A stretch of DNA of 64,000 bases from Streptomyces sp. 71268 (GCF_029392895.1 NZ_CP114200.1:4185001-4249000), one strand, 5' to 3'; positions 44,902 through 56,952 are shown, counted from the first letter of the stretch. The notes: generated by a model not told the origin, from the letters alone. Made by a program: numbers and translations.

Positions 44902-46296
44902 CTACTTCGCCCGCCGGCGGCGGCCCTTCCCGCGCCCCGGCAGGCCCGCGCCGCGCCCGGCCGGCGCGCCCGGCCCGGACCCGGCGTTCGGCGCCGGAAC
45001 GGGCGCGGGGCCGGCGCCGCCGTCAGCCCGCCGGCCGACCGCCGCGCCGACCCCGCGCCCCGCCCCCGCCGAGCCCGCCCCGCCCGCCGTGGCCGGCACG
45101 CTCGCCGGGCTGCGGTCCGCGGAGACGACCAGCGCCGCGAGCAGGGTGGTCACCGGCACCGAGGCCACCAGGCCGATGCTGCCGACCAGGGTCCGCACGA
45201 TCTCCTCGGCGACGATCTCGCTGGTCGCGACCGTGCTCACGCCGCTGTCCGCGATCGAGAACAGCAGCAAGAGCGGCAAGGCGGCGCCCGCGTAGGCCAG
45301 CACCAGCGTGTTGACCACCGACGCGATGTGGTCCCGCCCGATGCGCATGGCCGCCGCGTACAACGTGCGCCAGTGTGCCGACGGGTCGGCCTCCTTGAGC
45401 TCCCACACCGCCGAGGTCTGGGTGACGGTCACGTCGTCGAGGACGCCGAGCGAGCCGATGATGACGCCGGCGAGCAGCAGGCCCTGGATCTCGATGTCGG
45501 GGTAGAGCCCGTGCACCAGGCCGGTCTGGTCGTCGGTGTTGCCGGTCAGGTGGGCCCAGCCGATGAACAGCGAGCCGAGCAGGCCGATCAGCAGCAGCGA
45601 GATCAGCGTGCCGAGCACCGCGACGGAGGTCCTGGCGGTCAGCCCGTGACACATGTACAGCGCCACCAGCATGATCGCGCTGCCCCCGACCACCGCCACT
45701 ACCAGCGGGTTCGAGCCCTGCAGGATGGCGGGCAGGATGAACAGCGTCAGCACCCCGAAGCTGATCGCGAGGGCCACCAGCGCGAACACCCCGCGCAGCC
45801 GCCCCACCGCCACCACGGCCAGCGCGAACAGCCCGGCAAGCAGCGCCATCGGCATCTCCCGATCGACGTCGGAGACCGAGTACTGCAGCTCCTTGGGCGC
45901 CTTGGGGGCGTACGCCAGGATGAGCTTCTGGCCCTTCTCGAACTGCCGGGACGCGGACGGCTGCACGATCTCGGGGAACGTACGGCCCTTGTCCTTGCCC
46001 GACGTCACCTCGATCGTGGCCTTTTCGCACATCTCGTCCTTGGCCGCGCCCCCCGCCGCCGGGTCGCCCGACTGCTGCCCTGGCGGGGGCTGTTGCGGCT
46101 GGGCGTGCACGTCCGCGCAGCGCACCTGGTCGATCCGCACCACCCGCCCCGACTCGGTCGTCCGGTCGAAGCCGAGGCCCGAATCGCCCTTGTGGCCCGG
46201 CGCCCCGCCCGGCCACAGCACGGCGAGCCCGACCGCGACCGCCACGCTGAACGGGATGAGCACCGCCGCGATCACCTTGCGCAGATGCCGCGACAC
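44902..46296 (-). CDS. YibE/F-family membrane protein, N-terminus unresolved
   Basis: 464 residues from the only start codon in frame, GTG at 46296. Eight helices (YibE/F domain about 150-400: LAGLFALAVVAVGRLRGVFALVALAISFGVLTLF, then GLLLAGVIIGSLGVLDDVTVTQTSAVWELKEADP). The frame continues upstream as a His-Gly tract (GHGHGHSHSHG) and a Pro-rich leader, but meets TGA next to an ATG at about 46595 without a usable start, which suggests a 1-base indel or a non-standard start. Possible metal or ion transporter; function unproven. Convergent with ssgA. Confidence 0.8.
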   Translation of the reverse strand: MSRHLRKVIAAVLIPFSVAVAVGLAVLWPGGAPGHKGDSGLGFDRTTESGRVVRIDQVRCADVHAQPQQPPPGQQSGDPAAGGAAKDEMCEKATIEVTSGKDKGRTFPEIVQPSASRQFEKGQKLILAYAPKAPKELQYSVSDVDREMPMALLAGLFALAVVAVGRLRGVFALVALAISFGVLTLFILPAILQGSNPLVVAVVGGSAIMLVALYMCHGLTARTSVAVLGTLISLLLIGLLGSLFIGWAHLTGNTDDQTGLVHGLYPDIEIQGLLLAGVIIGSLGVLDDVTVTQTSAVWELKEADPSAHWRTLYAAAMRIGRDHIASVVNTLVLAYAGAALPLLLLFSIADSGVSTVATSEIVAEEIVRTLVGSIGLVASVPVTTLLAALVVSADRSPASVPATAGGAGSAGAGRGVGAAVGRRADGGAGPAPVPAPNAGSGPGAPAGRGAGLPGRGKGRRRRAK

Positions 46297-46664
46297 CGGA
46301 GCGGCGGGACCGTGACTGTGGCTGTGCCCATGGCCGTGCCCATGCCCGTGTCCGCCGCCGGTCCCGGGTCCAGACCCGGGCCCGGGACCGGACTCGTGGT
46401 CGTGGCCGGTGGGTTCGCCGTCGAACCCGGCTCCGCCCGTGGGCCGTTCGCCGCCCGCGCCCGGCTCCGCGGGGCCGGGCGGTGGGGACGACGGTGGCGG
46501 TGGGGGGAGGCCGGGGCCGGGTGGCCGTCCGGGGGCGGGCGGCCCGGCGTGGGGGGTGCGGCCGCCGCTGGGGCCCTGGCTCGGTGGGAGTCATGGTCCG
46601 ATCATCGCAAGGCCCCCTGGCCCAATCCGCCGGGGAGCGGTTAGCGTGGTGGCACCTTTGCAAT

Positions 46665-48597
<1,933 letters not shown>

Positions 48598-48607
48598 CCG
48601 CCCCTTC

Positions 48608-48646
48608 CCCGAGCGCCGTCCCGACCCACCCGGGACGGCGCTCGGG
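48608..48646 (+). terminator. Terminator of thiC
   Basis: Perfect 16-bp stem (48608-48623 with 48631-48646), loop ACCCACC, 11 bases after the stop. Confidence 0.85.
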
Positions 48647-48780
48647 CGCGTCGAGGGCCGGAATCGGGCGCGGCCTCGGCGGGGTGGGCCAGGGGGCTTC
48701 GAGCGTGGGCCCGGGGCACGGTGCACGCCCGGAGGTAGGGGCGGAGCAGGAGCGCGTCCAGGCGGGCTCGGGGGCACGGG

Positions 48781-49494
48781 TCATCGAGCGCGAGCGTGGC
48801 CGACGGCGGCCTCGGCCAGGCCGGCGATCAGCGGATGGGCCCGGGTGCCGTCGCCGTCCAGTTCGGGTTGGAAGAGTGTGGCCAGGAAGAAGGGATGGTC
48901 GGGCAGTTCGACGACGCGGACCTCGCCCGCCTCGTCGGTGCCGGTGAAGGCCAGGCCGTGGGCGCGCAGGGTGTCCAGGTAGTCGGGGTTGGGCGCGTAG
49001 TCGCAGTGGTAGCGCGCCCGGGCGCGGTCGGCTCCGATGAGGTCGCGGGCCCGGGAGCCGGGGGAGAGGCGGACGACGCCCTCGTGGCCGACGAGCGAGC
49101 AGGCCAGCGGGACGATCACGGCGTCCTCCGCCGGTGCCTCCGGGTCGTTCTCGGCGTGGGCGGCGCGGTCCAGGCCACAGACGCCGCGCGCGAACTCCAG
49201 GAGGGCGTGTTGGAATCCGCCGCAGGTGCCCAGGAAGGGGACGCCCCTCTCGCGTGCCCCGCGGATCGCGGCCAGGACGCCGGCCTCGCTGCGGTACGGG
49301 CTGCCCGGCAGGACCCAGACCGCGTCGAAACCGTCCGCCACCGTCTCGTCGGCGTCCTGGGTGGCGATCCAGTAGGCGTCCAGGTCCCATCCGTCCCTGA
49401 CGCGCAGGGCCTCAAGGAGGCCGGGGATGCGGGCGTGGGAGCGAACGGCGTCGGAGCGGTCCGCGACCAGCGCGACGCGTGCTGTGAGGTTCAT
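48781..49494 (-). CDS. CTP-synthase C-terminal-region-related protein (class I glutaminase fold)
   Basis: 237 residues. Nucleophile elbow FLGTCGGFQH with the Cys near residue 95. Where CTP synthase has FHPE, this protein has FQPELD, so the catalytic His is replaced by Gln. The same change is known in a family annotated as CTP-synthase-C-related (seleno)proteins, where the Cys can be selenocysteine; here the codon is an ordinary Cys. So it is probably not a glutaminase. Start ATG 49494. Divergent from a LysR gene. Confidence 0.85.
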   Translation of the reverse strand: MNLTARVALVADRSDAVRSHARIPGLLEALRVRDGWDLDAYWIATQDADETVADGFDAVWVLPGSPYRSEAGVLAAIRGARERGVPFLGTCGGFQHALLEFARGVCGLDRAAHAENDPEAPAEDAVIVPLACSLVGHEGVVRLSPGSRARDLIGADRARARYHCDYAPNPDYLDTLRAHGLAFTGTDEAGEVRVVELPDHPFFLATLFQPELDGDGTRAHPLIAGLAEAAVGHARAR

Positions 49495-49564
49495 GCTCCC
49501 CATCCTGCTGACCAGCACGTATCGCGTCCAACGATGATTCCTGCACCCTGTATAAGTGATCCTG

Positions 49565-50470
49565 ATGCGCATGGACACGCATCTGTTGCGCACCTTCGTC
49601 GCGGTGCTCGACCACCGCTCCTTCTCCGGTGCCGCCAAGGCCCTGGGCTACACCCAGTCCGCGGTCTCCCAACACGTCGCAGCGCTCGAAGCCGACCTGG
49701 GCGCCCGGCTGGTCGAACGCCGGCCCGTCGCGCCCACGCCGGCCGGGGCGCGGCTGCTTGAGCACGCCCCCGCGCTGCTCCTGCGGCTGGACGCCGCCCG
49801 CGCCGACGTCGCCCGGCTGCACCACGCCCAGCCCGCCCACCTGACGGTCGCCTGCTCGGCCCCCGCCCTGTCCACCGCCGTCGCACGCGCCCTCGCCCAA
49901 CTGCGGGCGGCCATCCCCCTGCTGGAACTCGACGTACGAATCCTGGCCCGGGAAGCCGTGATCGAGGAGGTCCTCACCGCCCGCGCCGACCTCGGCCTCG
50001 TCGACGGCGTCGCCGCACCCAGCGACCCGCTCCCCCTGCCGGACCTCGGCCCCACGACCACGCTCGCGGTGGCCGAGCAGCCGCTGGCCGTGCTCTTCCC
50101 CACCGACCACCCGCTGGCCCGGCGCCGCTCGGTCCGGCTCACCGACCTGACGCAGGCCCAGTGGATCGACGCCCCCGGCACCGCCATCCCGCTCGACCGG
50201 CTCCGTGTCGTCTGCCGAACCGAGGGGTTCCGCCCTCGCGTCCGCCACCGGGGAACCGACCTGCACGGCCTCGCCGCCCTGGCCGCCGCCGGCCTTGGCC
50301 TCGCGGCCCTCCCCCTCTCCCTGGCCGCCACGCTCCCCGACGTGACCGCCGTGCCGGCCGACGAGCCCCGCCTGGTGCACCGTACGGAACTCGTCCACAC
50401 CGCCCACCCGGCCGAATACGTACGGCAGTTGGCCGGCCTCATCGCCGACCGCGCGGCAGCCGCGTCGTGA
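49565..50470 (+). CDS. LysR-family transcriptional regulator
   Basis: 301 residues from ATG 49565 (MRMDTHLLRTF); ATG 49571 is the alternative. Winged helix at 1-62 (LLRTFVAVLDHRSFSGAAKALGYTQSAVSQHVAALEADLG), then effector domain. A TATAAG box ends nine bases before the ATG and no ribosome site is seen, so the mRNA may be leaderless. Divergent (70 bases) from the CTP-synthase-C-related gene, which it may regulate. Confidence 0.92.
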   Translation: MRMDTHLLRTFVAVLDHRSFSGAAKALGYTQSAVSQHVAALEADLGARLVERRPVAPTPAGARLLEHAPALLLRLDAARADVARLHHAQPAHLTVACSAPALSTAVARALAQLRAAIPLLELDVRILAREAVIEEVLTARADLGLVDGVAAPSDPLPLPDLGPTTTLAVAEQPLAVLFPTDHPLARRRSVRLTDLTQAQWIDAPGTAIPLDRLRVVCRTEGFRPRVRHRGTDLHGLAALAAAGLGLAALPLSLAATLPDVTAVPADEPRLVHRTELVHTAHPAEYVRQLAGLIADRAAAAS

Positions 50471-50686
50471 CCTTCCTTGCCGGGACCGGACGGCCCCTCA
50501 CCGAGACCGGCCGGGGCCGAGTGGGTGTGGTCGATGTCGGTGGGACCGGATCGGCGGCGGCCGGCTTCGTAGGAGGTGCCCGGCTGAGTGGTGGGCCGTA
50601 CGGCTCGCCCACCGCCACCCGGACGCGCTCGCCACCCGGACGCGCTCGCCGCGCGGGGGCGCGCCGCGAGCGCTCGCCGGGGCGGG

Positions 50687-51577
50687 CTAGGACGGCCGGT
50701 GGTCCCGGCCGCCGAAATCCGGGCTGGTGAAGTCCGGGCTGCTGTAGCGCGGGCCCGGGGCCGGGTCGGAGCCACCGTCGCCGGGGCTGGTGAAGCCGGG
50801 GCGGCTGTAGCCCAGGTGGGGCGTGCGGCTGGGCGCGGTGGCGCGGGGCGGTCGGTGGTCGGCGGAGGGTGCCGGGCCCGCGGCGCCGCCACCGTGCTCG
50901 GGGCCCGTCGGTGCCTCGCCGTTCGCCATCGCCTCGCTGAGGAACGGCACCATGCCCCGCTCCAACAGGGCCCGCTGCCACTTCTCGCGCGCCCGGTCCA
51001 CCTCCGCGGCCCGGGTTCGGGCGCGCCGGCCGCCACCGTTGCGCAGGGCGGTGACCAGGAGCCCCGCCCCGGCGATCAGGGCGCTGATCGCGGCACAGGC
51101 CGCGAACACCCAGCCGGCGGTGACCAGGGGCTGGCCGACGGACGCGTCCGGCGCGAACACCCGCAGGACGTAGCCGACGATCAGGAAGATCGCCGCGGCG
51201 GCGCCGGCGAGCACCGGTGCCAGCACGGCGAGAACGGCCACGAGCCCCGCGCCGGACCCGTCGGTGCCGTCACCCCCGGGCTCGCCCGGGGAGACCGTGC
51301 CGCCCGGCGGGGTGCCCTCGCTCCCCTCCGGCCGGGGCGGGGGCAGGGGCGTGCCCAGGGACTTCCGTGCCTGGACGTACCGGTCGTACTCGGTCGCCGC
51401 ACACGCCGATATGGCGGTCGACGCGTTGAGCGCCATCGTGCGCAGTTGGTGTGTGCTGAGTCGTTGGCCCGTGGTGTTCAGGCCAGGGTTTCGTTGTTCT
51501 GTCGCGCGCAGCGCCTCGTCGAGAACGCGCTCGAAGTCCGGGCGATCCTCGGTGAGCAGGTATGGAGCGCTGTTCAT
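50687..51577 (-). CDS. Membrane protein of unknown function with repeated C-terminal motif
   Basis: 296 residues. N-terminal helical soluble domain (about 1-75), Pro-rich linker, two helices (about 110-140 and 152-180), charged helix (about 185-205), and a disordered tail carrying two related motifs, YSRPGFTSPG and YSSPDFTSPDFGG. Similar tails end several Streptomyces membrane proteins. Function unknown. Confidence 0.8.
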   Translation of the reverse strand: MNSAPYLLTEDRPDFERVLDEALRATEQRNPGLNTTGQRLSTHQLRTMALNASTAISACAATEYDRYVQARKSLGTPLPPPRPEGSEGTPPGGTVSPGEPGGDGTDGSGAGLVAVLAVLAPVLAGAAAAIFLIVGYVLRVFAPDASVGQPLVTAGWVFAACAAISALIAGAGLLVTALRNGGGRRARTRAAEVDRAREKWQRALLERGMVPFLSEAMANGEAPTGPEHGGGAAGPAPSADHRPPRATAPSRTPHLGYSRPGFTSPGDGGSDPAPGPRYSSPDFTSPDFGGRDHRPS

Positions 51578-51766
51578 GGGTGCATCCCCCGATGCTCCGT
51601 AGGGCCTTGATACCGGCTGTTACCGGTCACGGGCGGGAACGGAGGAGAGCCTGCTACGGATAAGCCGATGGTAGAGCTGTCGCGGTGCGGGATGACAGGG
51701 TGCTATCCGAAAATCGCCCCGCACGGGTGGGATTCCTCATTGCCCGCCTACCCGACGGCCTAACCT

Positions 51767-53611
51767 TCAACCACGCAGGGGGAATTGCACGACAAGGAGC
51801 TTTCCGGCCATCGTGACGCCGCCGTCCATGGCGATGGCGAGGTCGTCGGCGTACACGTGCGGGCCGCTGACCAGCGGCCGGCTCTCCTCGCCGTCGGCGT
51901 CCTCGGCACCGACCTCGCCGAGCAGGTACGGAATCGGACTGTGCCCGTGGACCAGGCGCTCGCCGCCGTAGGTGTCCAGGAGTTCGCGTACGGCCATCGC
52001 GCCGGCCTCGTCCCGGAAGGCGAACCGCTTGGTGAACTTGCGGAACAGGTCCCAGCACTCGTCGGCGTCGCCGCGCTGGAGCGTCTCGGTGACGGTGTCG
52101 TTGACCGCCTCGATGGAGTCGCCGTACTCCAGGTAGGCGGTGGTGTCGGAGTGCAGCAGCAGGTGCCCGTCCTCCTCGACCATCGCGTCGAGCCGGGACA
52201 TCCACTGCACGTGGTGGTCCTCAAGCCGTTCCATGTCGGTGCGCTGGCCGCCGTTGAGCAGCCACGCGGCCTGGAAGGAGGCGGTGCCGGCGCCGGACTG
52301 GACGGGGGTGTCACCGAAGCGCTTGGCGCCGATGAGCAGCAGTTCGTGATTGCCCATCAGGGCCTTGCAGTAGCCGCCGGCCGCGGCGGCCTGGGCGGAG
52401 AGCTGCATGACCAGGTCGATCACGCCGATGCCGTCCGGGCCCCGGTCGGTGAAGTCGCCGAGGAACCAGAGTCTGGCCTTCCCCGCCGACCAGTTGCCCT
52501 CGGCGTCGATGAGGCCCTGCTCGGCCAGCGCGGCCCGTAGCTCGTCGAGGTAGCCGTGCACGTCGCCGACGACGAACAGCGGGCCGAGCCCCTCCCGGTC
52601 GGCGCGCGCGGGCGCCGCCGCGGGCTCTGACTCGATCGCGTCGGCGAAGCCGGCCGTGGACAGGTCGGCGATCGTGCTGCCGGGCCCCACACCGCGCGCG
52701 ATGACGGGCAGGTCGCGCTCGGTCGGGGTGTACTCGGGGTCGGCGTGCGCGGGGGCGCCCGGGTGGTCGGCCGCGCCGGCCGTGGCCTGGGCCGGGGGCA
52801 CGGCGGCCGGCTGCCGCGGTGCGGGTACGGTGCCCGGCGCGTACTCGGCCGGCGGTACGGCGTGCCCACGGCCCTGGCCCGGCACGCTCGCGGGCGCGGC
52901 GTGACCCGGGGGCTGGGCCCCGGGCTGGGACGGGTCGACGGGGGGCGTCGGGTGGCCGGGCGCGCCCTGGCCCGGTGCGTACGACTGCGGGTTGCTGGGC
53001 TGCCGGGTGGCCGACTGGGAGGCGGAGGCCGGGTGCGGCGCGGGGGCGCCCTGCTGGTGTGCGTGCGGCGGGTGGGGCTCGTGCTGCTGGTGCGGTGTGG
53101 TCGGACGGGGCGTGGCCTGGGGCGCGTTCGGCTGCGGGGCCGCCGGGGCGGCCTGGGAGGCCGGTGCCGCCTGGGGGGCGTACGCCTGCGGCGCGCGGGG
53201 GGCCGGGGTCCGGGGCGCCTGCTGGTCCCGCACCGTGGTTCCCGGCTGGGCGGCGGACGGGGCCTGCGGGGTGGAGCCGGCCGCGAGGGGGCGCACCCGC
53301 GCCGAGGCGGGGCTGACGTGGGTCATGCGGAGGGTGGGCGCGGGGGCCGGGGGCTGCGTGGTGGCGCCATCGGGGGCGCCGGCGTGCGCCGCGCGGGCGT
53401 GAGGACCCTCCGGCTGCGCGCCGAGCGGTCCTTGGGGCGCGCGCCCCGGGCCCGGCTGCGGCGCGGCGGGGTTGACCTGTGCCGGGGCGGGGTGTGCTGC
53501 TGGGGCGGGCGGGTGTTCCGCTTCGCCCTGGTCGGGCCGCGCGTCGTGCTCCGCATCCGGAGGCGAAGACGTGGTCCGTGCCGTGGGTCCCAGACCGGCC
53601 CCCTGAGTCAT
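51767..53611 (-). CDS. Metallophosphoesterase with a long disordered N-terminus
   Basis: 614 residues. Residues 1-340 are Ala/Pro/Gln-rich. The calcineurin-like domain follows: GDVHG (about 347), GDFTDRG, MGNHE, LLHSD and VHGHS, giving the two-metal site. Related to the PrpE/diadenosine tetraphosphatase branch. GGAGGGG precedes the ATG at 53611. Cytoplasmic; substrate unknown. Confidence 0.92.
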   Translation of the reverse strand: MTQGAGLGPTARTTSSPPDAEHDARPDQGEAEHPPAPAAHPAPAQVNPAAPQPGPGRAPQGPLGAQPEGPHARAAHAGAPDGATTQPPAPAPTLRMTHVSPASARVRPLAAGSTPQAPSAAQPGTTVRDQQAPRTPAPRAPQAYAPQAAPASQAAPAAPQPNAPQATPRPTTPHQQHEPHPPHAHQQGAPAPHPASASQSATRQPSNPQSYAPGQGAPGHPTPPVDPSQPGAQPPGHAAPASVPGQGRGHAVPPAEYAPGTVPAPRQPAAVPPAQATAGAADHPGAPAHADPEYTPTERDLPVIARGVGPGSTIADLSTAGFADAIESEPAAAPARADREGLGPLFVVGDVHGYLDELRAALAEQGLIDAEGNWSAGKARLWFLGDFTDRGPDGIGVIDLVMQLSAQAAAAGGYCKALMGNHELLLIGAKRFGDTPVQSGAGTASFQAAWLLNGGQRTDMERLEDHHVQWMSRLDAMVEEDGHLLLHSDTTAYLEYGDSIEAVNDTVTETLQRGDADECWDLFRKFTKRFAFRDEAGAMAVRELLDTYGGERLVHGHSPIPYLLGEVGAEDADGEESRPLVSGPHVYADDLAIAMDGGVTMAGKLLVVQFPLRG

Positions 53612-53948
53612 CGACCCCTCCACCATCGCGCCGCCGTGCACCTTCTGGACCTTGCCTGGTCGACGGCGGTCCGCGGTGTCGTCCGCCCATCATAGGAATG
53701 ACCGTCGGGGGTTGTGACGCACCAGGGGTCGCGAAATGGGTCGAGCGCAGGGTTCGCCGGCCATTTCTCCCGAATTGGCCGCTTGGCAGGGGCGCATTAC
53801 GGCGCCACGAGGCGGTGGCGACCGGATCGGGTGCGGGCCGGCCGGCCCAGCGGGGCCGGGTGGGGCGAGGGGGCGGGCGTGCCGTGGGGTACGGGGCGCG
53901 GGGCGGCTGGAGGGGGTGGTGGGAGCGAGGCCGGGGGCGCGCGCGGAG
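53612..53948. other. Gap between metallophosphoesterase and LacI genes
   Basis: 337 bases, GC-rich; the promoter of the metallophosphoesterase should lie near 53640-53720. No gene supported. Confidence 0.4.
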
Positions 53949-55049
53949 CTAGGCGCCCGCGGGTCCGCGCGGGGCGCTCACGGTGGTCCGGGGCGACCGT
54001 CGCTGCGACGACGCGCGCACGATCAGCTCGGTCGGTATCACCTGTTCGACCGGGCCGCCGGCGTCCACGCCCTCGATGGCGTCGATGAGGAGTTGGACGA
54101 CCGCGGTGCCGATCCGGCGGGGCTTGAGGGAGAGGGTGGTGACCGGCGGGTCGGTGGTGGTGTAGACGCTGGACTCGCTACAGCACACGAGCAGCAGGTC
54201 GTCCGGGACGCGCAGCCCGTAGCGCCGGGCGGCGGCGAGCAGGTCGGTGCCGTTGGGGTCGAAGAGCCCGTAGACGGCGTCCGGTCGGTCGGGTCTGGCC
54301 AGCAGCCGGTCGGCGGCGACGGCGCCCGCGCAAGGGTCGTGCGCCGGGTACTCCTCGTACACCGGGTCCTGGCCGACGCGCTCGCACCAGGAGAGGTACG
54401 CGGAGGTGGAGAGCCGGGTGTAGGTGTCCGTGGTGGTGCCGGTGAGGAGCCCGATGCGGCGGGCGCCCGCCTCGGCGAGGTGGTCGAGCAGCCCGCACAC
54501 GGCCGCCTGGTGGTCGTTGTCCACCCAGGCGGTGACGGGCAGCGAGCCGGCCGGGCGCCCGTCGGAGACGACGGGGATGCCGTGGCGTACGAGTTCGGCC
54601 ACCACCGGGTCCTGGTCGGAGGGGTCGATGACCACGGTGCCGTCCAGTGCCACGTTGGACCACACGTCGTGGCGCGAGGTGGCGGGCAGGATGACGAGGG
54701 CGTAGCCGCGGGCCAGCGCGGCGGAGGTGGCCGCGCGGGCCATCTCGGCGAAGTAGGCGAACTCGGTGAAGGTGAAAGGTTCATCCCCGTACGTGGTCAC
54801 GGTCAGTCCGATGAGACCTGACTTGCCGGTACGGAGCGTGCGGGCCGCGGCGGAGGGGCGGTAGCCCAGCCGGTCGGCGACCTCGCGGACGTGGCGACGG
54901 GTGGCGTCCGGTAGCCGTCCCTTGCCGTTGAGCGCGTCGGAGACGGTCGTGATCGAGACCCCGGCTGCGGCGGCCACGTCCCGGATGCCCGCTCGCCCCA
55001 GCCGGCGGCCGGTCGACCGGCTCACCTGGTGCTTCCCTGCTGCTGTCAT
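53949..55049 (-). CDS. LacI-family transcriptional regulator
   Basis: 366 residues. The LacI helix-turn-helix is near residue 20 (RAGIRDVAAAAGVSITTVSDALNGKGRLPD), then the sugar-binding fold (GLIGLTVTTYGDEPFTF, DGTVVIDPSDQDPV, HLAEAGARRIGLLTG, DAVYGLFDPNGTDLL). Divergent from hisC across 360 bases. Ligand unknown. Confidence 0.93.
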   Translation of the reverse strand: MTAAGKHQVSRSTGRRLGRAGIRDVAAAAGVSITTVSDALNGKGRLPDATRRHVREVADRLGYRPSAAARTLRTGKSGLIGLTVTTYGDEPFTFTEFAYFAEMARAATSAALARGYALVILPATSRHDVWSNVALDGTVVIDPSDQDPVVAELVRHGIPVVSDGRPAGSLPVTAWVDNDHQAAVCGLLDHLAEAGARRIGLLTGTTTDTYTRLSTSAYLSWCERVGQDPVYEEYPAHDPCAGAVAADRLLARPDRPDAVYGLFDPNGTDLLAAARRYGLRVPDDLLLVCCSESSVYTTTDPPVTTLSLKPRRIGTAVVQLLIDAIEGVDAGGPVEQVIPTELIVRASSQRRSPRTTVSAPRGPAGA

Positions 55050-55409
55050 GGCGAGCCGATAGTAGGGCTCGAGGGGTGCGTTCGGAGGAATCGGTAATCC
55101 ACTGTCAACAGGCACGATTCTGCATGAGCAACAACCCTTAAAAACCTTGGAAGTAAAGGCAGTTGGCTGCTCTGCTAGGTCTCTGCTCGGCCACGCGACG
55201 GTCGTGCCTGCTGATTGGCTTATGTTTCGGAGAGGTCTCAACTCACTCTCACGGGTGATGCGCGCCACGGCGCTCGCTACCGGCGCACAGCCAGGAGAAG
55301 GGCGCTCCCCATGGTCTTTACGGCACCCGGGGGAATCCTCATAAGGTAAACAGTATTGCGTGTCTGACAGGTGACTGCTGTGCCCGGTACGGTCCAAGGA
55401 GGATCTGCG
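55050..55409. other. Divergent LacI/hisC intergenic region
   Basis: AT-richer than its surroundings at 55080-55160 and 55320-55360. It should hold both promoters; I cannot fix them. An operator for the LacI protein is likely but no clear palindrome stands out. Confidence 0.4.
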
Positions 55410-56495
55410 GTGTCTGAAAAGAGCCCCAAGCTGCGCGCTGCGCTCGACGGCGTTCCGACCTACAAGCCAGGCAAGCCCGCGGCGGCGGCGCCGGGTGGCG
55501 TGACCACGTACAAGCTGTCCTCGAACGAGAACCCCTACCCGCCGCTGCCCGGCGTCCTGGAGGAGGCGGTGCGCGCCGCCGGTGCGCTCAACCGCTACCC
55601 GGACCTGGCCTGCACCGGGCTGATGGCGGAGCTGTCCAGCCGGTTCGAGGTGCCGATCGAGCACCTGGCCACCGGCACCGGCTCGGTGGGCATCGCGCAG
55701 CAGCTCGTACAGTCGACGGCCGGCCCGGGTGACGAGGTCATCTTCGCCTGGCGCTCCTTCGAGGCGTACCCGATCGTCACGCAGATCGCCGGGGCGACGC
55801 CGGTGCCGGTGCCGTTGACGGCCGACGAGGGCCACGACCTGGACGCGATGCTGGCCGCGGTCACCGAGCGGACCCGACTGATATTCGTCTGCAACCCCAA
55901 CAACCCGACCGGCACCGTGGTCCGCCGCGCGGAGCTGGAGCGCTTCCTCGACCAGGTGCCGTCCGACATCCTGATCGTGCTGGACGAGGCGTACCGCGAG
56001 TTCATCCGCGACGAGGACGTCCCGGACGGGATCGACCTGTACCGGAACCGCCCCAACGTGTGTGTGCTGCGAACCTTCTCCAAGGCGTACGGGCTGGCCG
56101 GGCTGCGGGTCGGCTTCGCGGTGGGCCACGACCCGGTGGCGGCGGCGCTGCGCAAGACGGCGGTGCCGTTCGGTGTGACGCAGGTGGCGCAGGAGGCGGC
56201 CATCGCGTCGCTGCGCAGCGAGGACGCGCTGAGCGAGCGGGTGGCGGCGCTGGTCGTGGAGCGGACCCGGGTCTACGAGGCGCTCGTCGCGCAGGGTTGG
56301 ACCGTGCCCGAGTCGCACGGCAACTTCGTCTGGCTGCGGCTCGGCGACCGCGCGCTGGACTTCGCGGCGGCGTGCGAGCGTGGTGGCGTGGTCGTCCGGC
56401 CGTTCCAGGGCGACGGCGTGCGGATCACGATCGGCGAGACCGAGGCGAACGACCTGTTCCTGAAGGCGGCGGAGGCGTTCCGCAAGGAGATCTGA
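55410..56495 (+). CDS. hisC: Histidinol-phosphate / aromatic aminotransferase
   Basis: 361 residues, fold-type I PLP enzyme. PLP lysine Lys225 in [23 protein letters not shown] and ELSSRF...[11 protein letters not shown] also match. GTG start at 55410 with AAGGAGGATCT upstream. Streptomyces also have hisC in the his operon; this second copy may act on aromatic amino acids. Confidence 0.92.
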   Translation: MSEKSPKLRAALDGVPTYKPGKPAAAAPGGVTTYKLSSNENPYPPLPGVLEEAVRAAGALNRYPDLACTGLMAELSSRFEVPIEHLATGTGSVGIAQQLVQSTAGPGDEVIFAWRSFEAYPIVTQIAGATPVPVPLTADEGHDLDAMLAAVTERTRLIFVCNPNNPTGTVVRRAELERFLDQVPSDILIVLDEAYREFIRDEDVPDGIDLYRNRPNVCVLRTFSKAYGLAGLRVGFAVGHDPVAAALRKTAVPFGVTQVAQEAAIASLRSEDALSERVAALVVERTRVYEALVAQGWTVPESHGNFVWLRLGDRALDFAAACERGGVVVRPFQGDGVRITIGETEANDLFLKAAEAFRKEI

Positions 56496-56590
56496 GCGGG
56501 CCGCCGGACCCCGGAGCCCTGAGCGGGCCGGGGGTCCGGCGCCGCTGGCGCGGTGTTCCGGGGAACCGGCACCGCCGGCACGGTGGTACG

Positions 56591-56614
56591 AGGGCGCGGC
56601 TTCGGCCGCGCCCT
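56591..56614 (+). terminator. Terminator of hisC
   Basis: 10-bp stem AGGGCGCGGC / GCCGCGCCCT with TTCG loop, followed by TT, 95 bases after the stop. Confidence 0.75.
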
Positions 56615-56936
56615 TTCGTGTGCCGTCTCCCGCGTGCCGCCGTACGCCCGTGGGCGCGGAGAGTGGCGTTTGCCACAGGGTGTGCCGCGTCATACGGGCG
56701 CGGGACCGGCCCGGTCGGTGCCGGGTGGGCTCGGGCGGGGTGTGGTCAGGGGCCGGGCGTGGCGTCGGGGTGGTCGGGGAGCCGTATTCCGCGCTGGTGG
56801 TGGGGTGTTCGGCGGTACGGGGGCGTGCGGGTCGGCTCGTCGCGCCGGTGGGGCCGCTCGGGTGCGGGCCGGGGGAGGGTCGCCGGCGGGGCGGTGGCGG
56901 GGCACCCCCGGTGCGGGCTGACGAAAGTATGTGCGT

Positions 56937-56942
56937 CATAAT
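56937..56942 (+). promoter_or_regulatory. Possible -10 of the cyd promoter
   Basis: CATAAT about 16 bases before the Rex operator start; no clear -35. The 560-base gap before cydA otherwise holds only the hisC hairpin. Confidence 0.35.
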
Positions 56943-56952
56943 TCCTTGTGAA

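Noticed and set aside
53949..56939. Very long minus-strand frame covering LacI and hisC
   Set aside because: Only the LacI part (to 55049) is conserved; the rest mirrors hisC.
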